Origin: Thermoplasmatales archaeon
GTDB taxonomy: Archaea; Thermoplasmatota; Thermoplasmata; Thermoplasmatales; GCA-001856825
Assembly: GCA_014874235.1 (NCBI GenBank)
Contig: JACWAC010000037.1
Coordinates: 1-10,140 of the forward strand
DNA: 10,140 nucleotides
Direction: 5' to 3'
In this document: positions 1-5,341 of the stretch, piece by piece
How positions within the stretch are numbered: position 1 is the first letter of the stretch
Layout: each line of letters opens with the position of its first letter
Notes under the pieces: generated by a model
Database searches by the model: none
Seen by the model: only the letters and a program-made list of their open reading frames with translations
Told to the model about the DNA's origin: nothing
Position numbers and translations under genes: made by a program

Positions 1-24
1 CATTCCTGAATATATACATAAGAC

Positions 25-33
25 AAATATAAG
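25..33 (-). promoter_or_regulatory. TATA-like box for a possible gene leaving the left edge
   Basis: Read on the minus strand this is CTTATATTT, centred 26 nt upstream of an ATG formed by the complement of bases 3-1. That is the same spacing as the leaderless promoters elsewhere in the window, so a divergent gene may start at the extreme left edge and run out of view. Only the start codon is visible, so no product can be proposed. Confidence 0.3.
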
Positions 34-60
34 ACTTTTGTCATATTTTCTCAAAGAGCC

Positions 61-72
61 AAAATTAATTTT
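61..72 (+). promoter_or_regulatory. TATA-like promoter of the acyl-CoA dehydrogenase gene
   Basis: The A+T run AAAATTAATTTT is centred about 28 nt upstream of the ATG at 95, and no Shine-Dalgarno is seen before that ATG. This fits a leaderless or nearly leaderless archaeal transcript. The box is only a loose match to TTTATA, so the exact register is uncertain. Confidence 0.4.
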
Positions 73-94
73 CATCTACTCATACTGGAACTAA

Positions 95-1228
95 ATGAAT
101 TTACCCATTCCTGAGCAGGAAAAGTTGAAAGAAGTCGAGAATTTTGCAACTTCAAAAGTCAGGACTAGAGCGTCAGAAATAGATGAATCTTCATCGTTCC
201 CCGTTGATCTTATAAAGGAAATGGGCGAGATAGGAGTATTCTCAACCTACATCCCGAAGGAATATGGAGGACTGGGATTCTCACTCGGGACCCTAATGGA
301 GAGCATTAGAATCATTTCAAGAGAGTGCGCGTCGACAGCTCTGATTCCTGATGTGACAGTTTCACTTTTTGGGGAGCCTGTGCTCAAATATGGAACTGAA
401 TCGCTCAAGAAGAAGTATCTTTCTAGAATCTCCATGGGAACGATAGGAGCACTTGCAATTACTGAACCAGCAGCCGGCTCTGATGCCGCAGCTATCAAGA
501 CTACTGCAACAAAGAAGGGCGAAAGGTATGTGCTGAATGGTGGAAAGACCTTCATCACAAATGGAGGCGAGGCTGAATTCTTTCTCGCTTCTGCTGTGAC
601 TGCTCCCGAAAAGAAGCATCACGGTATAACGCTGTTCGCTCTGGACAAAGAAATGAGCGGACTATCTGTTGGGAAGGAGTTCAGGAAGCTGGGGATAAGG
701 GGAACCAGCACAACTGAAGTCCTGATGGACAACGTTGAAGTGGGAGAGGAACAGATTGTTGGGAATCTTAACGAGGGATTCAGGATAGAAATGGACACTC
801 TTAACGTTGGGAGGATAGGGATTGCTTCCCAGGCCATAGGCATTTCTGAGGGAGCAATTATGGACATTATAAGTTACGATAGAAAATTTAACGGGCACCT
901 CAAGGAAAACGCGATGTTCAAATTAGCAGATATGATCAACCAACTCCACTCTTCTGTTACCAAGTACAACGAATCAATAAGTCTGGTGGAGGCTGGAAAA
1001 GATACGACACTGCTTAGCTCGCTTTCAAAACTTCAGGCCGGTGATTCTGCTGTAAAGATAACTTCGGACGCCGTCGGAATACTGGGTCATCACTCGATGA
1101 CTTCTGAATACCCGACAGAAAGGAGATACAGGGAAGCCAAGATCACTCAGATTTATGAAGGAACCAACGAAATACAGAGAGTTATCGTAGCAAGAGAGAT
1201 AATGAAGCTGGGCGCACCAAGTTTCTAG
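95..1228 (+). CDS. acyl-CoA dehydrogenase, FAD-dependent
   Basis: Encodes a 377-residue acyl-CoA dehydrogenase, the normal length for the family. These enzymes form the alpha,beta-double bond of an acyl-CoA thioester in the cytoplasm and pass electrons from FAD to an electron-transfer flavoprotein. The N-terminal helical domain is residues 1-115. The middle beta domain starts with the substrate/FAD signature ITEPAAGSD (122-130) and continues through KLGIRGTSTTEV (198-209). The C-terminal helical domain includes VGRIGIASQAIG (238-249) and ends with QIYEGTNEIQR (352-362). By family analogy Glu355 is the catalytic base. No other beta-oxidation or ETF gene is adjacent, so chain length and pathway (fatty-acid or branched-chain amino-acid breakdown) cannot be fixed. 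The ATG at 95 is chosen from the upstream TATA-like box and a normal N-terminus. The stop overlaps that of the convergent hydrolase gene. Confidence 0.93.
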   Translation: MNLPIPEQEKLKEVENFATSKVRTRASEIDESSSFPVDLIKEMGEIGVFSTYIPKEYGGLGFSLGTLMESIRIISRECASTALIPDVTVSLFGEPVLKYGTESLKKKYLSRISMGTIGALAITEPAAGSDAAAIKTTATKKGERYVLNGGKTFITNGGEAEFFLASAVTAPEKKHHGITLFALDKEMSGLSVGKEFRKLGIRGTSTTEVLMDNVEVGEEQIVGNLNEGFRIEMDTLNVGRIGIASQAIGISEGAIMDIISYDRKFNGHLKENAMFKLADMINQLHSSVTKYNESISLVEAGKDTTLLSSLSKLQAGDSAVKITSDAVGILGHHSMTSEYPTERRYREAKITQIYEGTNEIQRVIVAREIMKLGAPSF

Positions 1229-2052
1229 ATCGATATCTTCTTGAGACTGTAACTCTCTATATCAGCCAGCTGTGCCGTGGACGTCACCGGATCGTGTTCA
1301 AAGAACAACGTCCACTGTTCCTCGTATGCCTTTTCGAGAATTTCCTTCTTTTTAGAGAATGTATCCATCGGGTAGAGATCGTATGCCATAACATACGCAG
1401 GTTTGATGTGCGCAGACGTTGGAATCAGGTCCCCGAAATAGATGAACGTCTTGTTTCCTACACGCACGATAACTACCTGATGTCCCTTCGTGTGACCTCC
1501 TGACTTGACAAGTTCGACTCCGGGAAAGATTTCCTCGTCTCCGTTCAGGAGCTCAATATGGCTGTCCAGATTCTGAAAATTCAGGTAGTTGTAATTGGGC
1601 TTGGTCTTCTGGTTCGGTTCTTTTATTTCCTTCAGGGTATCTTCCTGCATGATGTATTTGGCATTCGGAAACGTGGGTTCGAGTTCGTTATGATTGTATG
1701 TGGTAGTCCAACCGGTGTGATCCAGATGGCCGTGCGTAATGAATATGTGAGTCACGTCTCCCCTCTCAATCCCCTTCTCACTCAGGTCCTGCAGGAGAGT
1801 CTTCGTCCTGTTTATCTCGTAGATGTCTTCAAGTTTCTTGTCAAACTTGTTACCAATACCCAGGTCAACCAGTGCCACTTTGTTTTCATTCTTGATTACG
1901 AGCACATTCGTTCCGAGCGTTATCTTGTTCCTTTCATCCGGCTTGAAGTATCTTTCCCATACCGGTTTCGGAACGATTCCAAACATCGCCCCTCCATCCA
2001 GTTTGAATGTGCCATCGCTTGCTAGAAGCAGTACAAATCCGTCTATTTTCAC
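1225..2052 (-). CDS. metallo-beta-lactamase-fold hydrolase, AhlD/lactonase-like
   Basis: Metallo-beta-lactamase-fold hydrolase of 275 residues from the GTG at 2052. It has the binuclear metal signature HGHLDH (residues 107-112), then GHTKGH (186-191), an Asp at 208 in YFGDL, and a late His at 253 in FEHDP. That set matches the N-acyl-homoserine-lactone lactonase/AhlD-like branch, and the N-terminal SDGTF...LDGGAMFG motif is typical of it. The true substrate may be a lactone, an ester or an unrelated metabolite; lactonase activity is inference. The reading frame extends to a TTG at 2067 (280 aa). However, a strong TATA box at 2071-2080 is only about 9 nt from that TTG and about 24 nt from the GTG, so a leaderless GTG start at 2052 is preferred. 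It lies 92 nt downstream of the PurM-like gene but has its own promoter. Its stop shares a CTAG with the acyl-CoA dehydrogenase stop. Confidence 0.88.
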   Translation of the reverse strand: MKIDGFVLLLASDGTFKLDGGAMFGIVPKPVWERYFKPDERNKITLGTNVLVIKNENKVALVDLGIGNKFDKKLEDIYEINRTKTLLQDLSEKGIERGDVTHIFITHGHLDHTGWTTTYNHNELEPTFPNAKYIMQEDTLKEIKEPNQKTKPNYNYLNFQNLDSHIELLNGDEEIFPGVELVKSGGHTKGHQVVIVRVGNKTFIYFGDLIPTSAHIKPAYVMAYDLYPMDTFSKKKEILEKAYEEQWTLFFEHDPVTSTAQLADIESYSLKKISI

Positions 2053-2070
2053 TACATTCCCAATCAAGTG

Positions 2071-2080
2071 TTAATATAAA
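2071..2080 (-). promoter_or_regulatory. TATA box for the metallo-beta-lactamase-fold gene
   Basis: On the minus strand this is TTTATATTAA, one of the best TATA boxes in the window. It lies between the PurM-like and hydrolase genes, about 24 nt upstream of the GTG at 2052. It supports an independent, leaderless transcript and decides the start codon against the TTG at 2067. Confidence 0.6.
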
Positions 2081-2144
2081 TTACTTGGTGCATCAAAACA
2101 CAACTGGTTTTCACTGCCGCATTCGATAGTATAATTGCTGGTCT

Positions 2145-3065
2145 CTAAACCAATACTTCTGCAATAATATCTTTGCCGTTGAATGTCTTGTTGTTGAGCG
2201 TTATTCCCTTCTTTTTCGTTTCTATTTCGAAGAACGGCCAGGATTTTTCATTCATTGTATTCTCGAATTCTTTCTTCCGCTTGGAGTCAACTGACGCAAT
2301 CACTGATCCAGACGAGCTTGCCGAAAATATTCTGGCTCCATAGTCCCTAACTTCCTTCACAGCGACTGCTTCCATCATCTTTGATTCAACATTGAAGCCA
2401 CATCCGACGAGTTCAGATACCTCACGCAGCGCTCTCAGCAACCCGCCCTCGGAGAGGTCGTGCAGATAATGCACCATTTTGCTCCTCTTAACAAATTCTC
2501 CTACGTAACCTTCTATCGATAACTCTGCGATGTATCTGCTTCTTTTTCCTCTAAATGTGTCTTGAAAGTATGATAATTCTGCTCCAAGTTTTCCAACCAA
2601 ATAAAAGGAATCTTCCTTCTCTATCCTCTTGTAGTTGAAGATTGGTTTCTTAAAGCCTACCAGTGCCATCGTCCCTGCAACGCCGTAGCCCAAGTTCCCG
2701 TAGTTCCCAGTGTGACCGGATGCAACTTTAATCTTTCTCTCATTCAAGAACTTGAAAACACCATCCATGTAACCGTAGAATTCCTTTCCAGATTCAGATG
2801 TTTTTTCAAAATCGATCATCGCAATTGAGGGCATAGTACCAGAGGTTACGAAATCGTTCAAGGGAAATATTGCAGATAGCCGAGCATTATCTCTCGTCGA
2901 AAGAAACTTGTAGAAGACCATCGGTTCTATCTTGAAAATCAAGTTGGTGGCCTTGCGCTTCAGGAATGAAAAATCGGAACCTATAACATTGCTCTCTATC
3001 ATAGAGCCCTTGTTCCTGTGCAAGATCCCCTTGACATCTCTCAATCCAACTTTTCCTATTTCCAT
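2145..3065 (-). CDS. AIR synthase-related protein (PurM/HypE/ThiL superfamily)
   Basis: A 306-residue protein with the two-domain plan of the PurM superfamily, whose members (PurM, HypE, SelD, ThiL, PurL) use ATP to activate or phosphorylate a substrate. Visible landmarks are PLNDFVTSGTMP (residues 68-79), equivalent to the ND-x-A-x-G-A-x-P segment; SGHTGNYGN (116-124) in place of the usual GG-H/D-T; and HDLSEGGLLRAL (202-213), which begins the C-terminal AIRS-C domain. The usual acidic N-terminal nucleotide/metal motif (GDDAA or T-x-D-G type) is not recognisable, so activity may be altered or lost. It is not clearly any named member; HypE is closest by eye, but no hydrogenase genes are nearby. 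The frame opens at a GTG (3080), only about 10 nt from the TATA-like box at 3085-3095. The ATG at 3065 sits at leaderless distance and is preferred. The gene is divergent from the QueG-like gene. Confidence 0.75.
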   Translation of the reverse strand: MEIGKVGLRDVKGILHRNKGSMIESNVIGSDFSFLKRKATNLIFKIEPMVFYKFLSTRDNARLSAIFPLNDFVTSGTMPSIAMIDFEKTSESGKEFYGYMDGVFKFLNERKIKVASGHTGNYGNLGYGVAGTMALVGFKKPIFNYKRIEKEDSFYLVGKLGAELSYFQDTFRGKRSRYIAELSIEGYVGEFVKRSKMVHYLHDLSEGGLLRALREVSELVGCGFNVESKMMEAVAVKEVRDYGARIFSASSSGSVIASVDSKRKKEFENTMNEKSWPFFEIETKKKGITLNNKTFNGKDIIAEVLV

Positions 3066-3084
3066 TTCGTGTGGATGCACATTA

Positions 3085-3095
3085 GCAATAAAAGC
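3085..3095 (-). promoter_or_regulatory. TATA-like box for the PurM-like gene
   Basis: On the minus strand this reads GCTTTTATTGC, centred 25-26 nt upstream of the ATG at 3065 in the 64-nt divergent gap before the QueG-like gene. It supports a leaderless start there rather than at the upstream GTG at 3080. Confidence 0.45.
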
Positions 3096-3129
3096 ATGAA
3101 GTTTTTGAGCACCTTTCTCATTTGACTTC

Positions 3130-4128
3130 GTGCTGCTGGATCAGAATCTGTCTGTTCATTCTGACTTAAAGTATTCCTCGGTTAGAGTTGGAATTCAAGA
3201 CACCGAATCATTCTCCAGCTGGTTATCCAAAGGTTATCATTCTTCGATGATGTACCTCTCCAAGAATGATAGGGTCCAGAAGAATGCAGACACTTCTCTC
3301 CTTGAGCGGAATTCAAAATCAATAATCGTCTTTCTGTTGAACTACAAGAGGAAAAAAATTTCAAGGGCAGGATATGGAAGAATAGCTTCCTATGCGGGAT
3401 TCACCGATTATCACAAATTCCTCCCTCGTTTAATTGAGAAATTCATGGTCGAAAACAGACTGTTTCTTGAGAATTACAGGACTTATGTTGACACCGGTCC
3501 GTTGCTCGAACGATACATCGCCAGAAAATCCTCCCTTGGCTGGATTGGGAAGAATTCTATGTTAATCGATCCTTCAATTGGTTCTTTCACGTTCATTGGA
3601 GCTGCAGTAACTGACCTACCCATAGACTCATCATATCTTCCGTCACAGGATCTCTGTGGAAGATGCACCAGATGCATTGATAGCTGTCCAACGGGTGCGA
3701 TAAATATTGACAGAACGATCGATTCTAATCTCTGTATCTCTTATCACACCATAGAGAATCGAGGGATTATTCCCAGAAGTATCTCGGACAAGATGGACGA
3801 TATGATTTTTGGATGTGACATCTGCAATGATGTTTGCCCTTGGAACAGCGGCAAGAAGGAGTCATCGGTTTCAGATGTCCTATTGGATTCTTTTTCCAAT
3901 AGGCTGAAACTGGAGGATCTAGCGTTCATGGATAAGGAAACATTTGACACGACCTTCAAGGGAAGTGCAATAAAAAGGGCGACATTCGAGGGGTTGGCTA
4001 GGAATGCTGTCATTGCGTTGCACAATGGAGGAAATGAAGATTTGGTGAAAGAAGTGTCGAGGCGCTACACAGGTCTAAGAGGCGATCAAGCGTCGTTATT
4101 TATTGAAAACCCCCCTAATTCGAAATAG
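3130..4128 (+). CDS. epoxyqueuosine reductase-like iron-sulfur protein (QueG family)
   Basis: A 332-residue homologue of QueG, the cobalamin- and [4Fe-4S]-dependent enzyme that reduces epoxyqueuosine to queuosine in tRNA of bacteria. The N-terminal cobalamin-binding region includes VDTGPLLERYIARKSSLGWIGK (120-141, Asp121 at the family's conserved acid position). Two ferredoxin-type clusters follow: CGRCTRCIDSCPTGA (176-190), with C176, C179, C182 and C186, and a second from C202 (CISYHTIENRG) plus GCDICNDVCPWN (228-239; C229, C232, C236). The C-terminal about 75 residues look helical, like the HEAT-like tail of QueG. The N-terminus is somewhat short for the family but the domain set is complete. 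The start is a GTG, since no in-frame ATG lies between the upstream TGA at 3106 and Met40. Archaea are known for archaeosine rather than queuosine, so the substrate is uncertain. Confidence 0.87.
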   Translation: MLLDQNLSVHSDLKYSSVRVGIQDTESFSSWLSKGYHSSMMYLSKNDRVQKNADTSLLERNSKSIIVFLLNYKRKKISRAGYGRIASYAGFTDYHKFLPRLIEKFMVENRLFLENYRTYVDTGPLLERYIARKSSLGWIGKNSMLIDPSIGSFTFIGAAVTDLPIDSSYLPSQDLCGRCTRCIDSCPTGAINIDRTIDSNLCISYHTIENRGIIPRSISDKMDDMIFGCDICNDVCPWNSGKKESSVSDVLLDSFSNRLKLEDLAFMDKETFDTTFKGSAIKRATFEGLARNAVIALHNGGNEDLVKEVSRRYTGLRGDQASLFIENPPNSK

Positions 4129-4130
4129 TG

Positions 4131-4135
4131 TTTTT
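4131..4135 (+). terminator. T-run terminator after the QueG-like gene
   Basis: A run of five T begins two bases after the TAG at 4126-4128. Archaeal RNA polymerase terminates on T-tracts without needing a hairpin, so this may end the QueG-like transcript. Five T is on the short side. Confidence 0.35.
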
Positions 4136-4200
4136 GGACCTTTGATGATAAACGTTATTCTTATAGCGATACAGTACAGTTGATGCTATCACCTACAAAT

Positions 4201-4210
4201 AGATATATCA
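4201..4210 (+). promoter_or_regulatory. TATA-like box for the 108-aa hypothetical gene
   Basis: AGATATATCA is centred about 23 nt upstream of the ATG at 4228, at or just inside leaderless distance. It lies inside the N-terminal extension that would exist if translation began at the TTG (4180) or ATG (4183), which argues against those longer starts. A second A+T-rich element, TTCTTATAG (4158-4166), could serve the upstream starts but is only about 20 nt from them. Confidence 0.4.
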
Positions 4211-4227
4211 ATTTAGGTTGCCGATCT

Positions 4228-4554
4228 ATGTTGAGCAAGAGAATAATCGTAATAAACATATCCTCATACTATGACCAAGATACAAGGACAAGGGGAAGAG
4301 AAATTGATCTCGACGAATACGTAACTGAAAAAGATCGCAACGTTCAGAGTTTCACTTTGGGTCCGGAATTCGTAAACGATCTCATGAAAGGGATTTCTCA
4401 GACGGTAGGAATTCAATCTAGACCGAACCAGAAGCTCATACTCAGATTGACGGATGAGGAATACGAATCTCTCGGGATCAAGTTCGAGGTCAACGACATC
4501 TACTCCCTCACATTCGAAGAGGGAAGAATAGAATTCAGGAGAGATAGTATCTGA
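4228..4554 (+). CDS. conserved-looking hypothetical protein, 108 aa
   Basis: Not firmly recognised. From the ATG at 4228 the product is 108 residues, soluble, with no membrane segment, signal peptide or cysteine. It begins with a hydrophobic beta-strand (RIIVINISSY, 5-14) followed by a DQDTRTRGREIDLDEY stretch (16-31). It ends in a region likely to alternate strand and helix: KLILRLTDEEYESLGIKF (69-86), then DIYSLTFEEGRIEF (90-103). The opening I-S-x-Y-x-D-x-x-T-x-x-x-G-x-x-I-x-L pattern recalls, from memory only, arcadin-1, an accessory protein of the archaeal actin crenactin; this is a weak guess. The frame could extend to TTG 4180 or ATG 4183 (124 or 123 aa), but the TATA-like box at 4201-4210 favours 4228. 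It has its own terminator-like T-run and is not coupled to its neighbours. Confidence 0.72.
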   Translation: MLSKRIIVINISSYYDQDTRTRGREIDLDEYVTEKDRNVQSFTLGPEFVNDLMKGISQTVGIQSRPNQKLILRLTDEEYESLGIKFEVNDIYSLTFEEGRIEFRRDSI

Positions 4555-4559
4555 TTTTT
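4555..4559 (+). terminator. T5 terminator abutting the hypothetical gene's stop
   Basis: Five T follow the TGA at 4552-4554 with no spacer. This fits archaeal hairpin-independent termination and separates this gene from the TPR gene, which has its own promoter. Confidence 0.35.
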
Positions 4560-4575
4560 CTGGCCCGCTCCTAAT

Positions 4576-4604
4576 TTTCGACTTGCATCTATGCTGAGTC
4601 GGAA
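4576..4604. other. imperfect inverted repeat/hairpin in the gap before the TPR gene
   Basis: Bases 4576-4583 (TTTCGACT) pair with 4597-4604 (AGTCGGAA) in an 8-bp stem with one T-G wobble. Inside, GCA (4585-4587) can pair with TGC (4592-4594) around a TCTA loop. The structure sits 22 nt after the stop at 4554 and well upstream of the TPR promoter. It could be part of a 3' end, a small RNA element or a protein-binding inverted repeat. The rest of the 144-nt gap (4555-4698) is A+T-rich with no ORF or RNA gene that I can see. Confidence 0.4.
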
Positions 4605-4668
4605 TTCAATTTTAAATTACGATTTAGGAGAAAAAGCATATCAAATAAATTTAATCAAGTACGAAATC

Positions 4669-4678
4669 TTTTAATATC
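4669..4678 (+). promoter_or_regulatory. TATA box for the TPR gene
   Basis: TTTTAATATC is centred 25-26 nt upstream of the ATG at 4699, with no Shine-Dalgarno between. This is the cleanest leaderless promoter in the window. Confidence 0.6.
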
Positions 4679-4698
4679 GCAATTGTCATAATTCCACA

Positions 4699-5235
4699 AT
4701 GAAAGATAGCTACCATCAGACGTTAGCCACGGCTGTAAGCCCAGAGAGAATGGAGAGGGTTCTCGACAGGGATAAACAGGAGATCGAGATAGAAAAACAG
4801 ATAGACGAACTCAGAACTAGCCTTTCGGGTCCTGGGAAAAAGAAAGAGCGAGCCGAAGCGACGAAGAATATATCCAGGAAGTATTACGAACTCGCCAACG
4901 GACTGGTCGAAGACGCTCTCTACTCTGAGGCAGTTGATCTGTACTCCAAATCGATAACTATACTGAAGAAAGAGGGCAACAAGAAGGCGGTGGATTCCTA
5001 CTTCAACAGGGCAATAACTCTTGCGATGATGGGCTATCCTAAAATGGCAATGGACGACCTTAGGTTAATTTCAAAAGTGAGTCCTCCCAAGGCCGATATC
5101 TACTTCGTGAAGGGTCAAATTTTCGAGAGTCTAGGAAAGGAGAAGTTGGCAGAAAGAATGTACAAGAAAAGTCTTGACATTGACCCAAGTTTCTACAGGG
5201 CAGCCCATAGCCTCGAGACCATGCACCTGAGATAG
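4699..5235 (+). CDS. TPR-repeat protein, 178 aa
   Basis: A soluble protein of tetratricopeptide repeats, which form helical hairpins that bind partner proteins. Residues 17-60 are highly charged and probably a long helix or coiled coil (RVLDRDKQEIEIEKQIDEL). About three TPR units follow: 60-92 (YYELANGLVEDALYSEAVDLY...), 98-127 (SYFNRAITLAMMGYPKMAMDDL) and 132-165 (ADIYFVKGQIFESLGKEKLAERMYKKSLDIDP). The last has the canonical G-x-x-x-x-A-x-x-x-Y-x-x-x-L-x-I-D-P ending. There is no signal peptide, membrane segment or enzymatic domain, so the protein is probably a cytoplasmic adaptor; its partner cannot be told from the context. The ATG start is strongly supported by the TATA box 26 nt upstream. 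It is monocistronic by appearance, followed by a T6 run. Confidence 0.85.
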   Translation: MKDSYHQTLATAVSPERMERVLDRDKQEIEIEKQIDELRTSLSGPGKKKERAEATKNISRKYYELANGLVEDALYSEAVDLYSKSITILKKEGNKKAVDSYFNRAITLAMMGYPKMAMDDLRLISKVSPPKADIYFVKGQIFESLGKEKLAERMYKKSLDIDPSFYRAAHSLETMHLR

Positions 5236-5261
5236 CCAAGAACTGATAAATTCTCATCCTC

Positions 5262-5267
5262 TTTTTT
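5262..5267 (+). terminator. T6 terminator after the TPR gene
   Basis: Six T in a pyrimidine-rich stretch (CCTCTTTTTTCTC) 27 nt after the TAG ending the TPR gene and before the gltD-like promoter. It fits an archaeal T-tract terminator. Confidence 0.45.
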
Positions 5268-5282
5268 CTCGATTCTCTTAGA

Positions 5283-5296
5283 CCAGTCGCGACTGG
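5283..5296. promoter_or_regulatory. perfect 14-bp palindrome, candidate operator of the gltD-like gene
   Basis: CCAGTCGCGACTGG is identical to its reverse complement. It ends 4 nt before the TATA element at 5301-5310, so it abuts the BRE/TATA region (the intervening bases are AAAA). A dyad immediately upstream of the BRE is the usual place for an archaeal activator, or for a repressor blocking TFB. The bound protein is unknown. Confidence 0.5.
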
Positions 5297-5300
5297 AAAA

Positions 5301-5310
5301 TTCTTATAAT
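5301..5310 (+). promoter_or_regulatory. TATA box for the gltD-like gene
   Basis: TTCTTATAAT is preceded by an A-rich BRE-like segment (GGAAAA). It predicts transcription from about 5331, leaving a leader of about 11 nt that carries GGTGG (5331-5335) as Shine-Dalgarno six bases before the TTG start at 5342. Confidence 0.55.
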
Positions 5311-5341
5311 ATCGTATGAACTTTCGTATTGGTGGACCTAT

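Noticed and set aside
1558..2025. 155-residue open frame on the plus strand
   Set aside because: It is antisense to the metallo-beta-lactamase-fold hydrolase, whose metal motifs are clear, and has no promoter or domain of its own.
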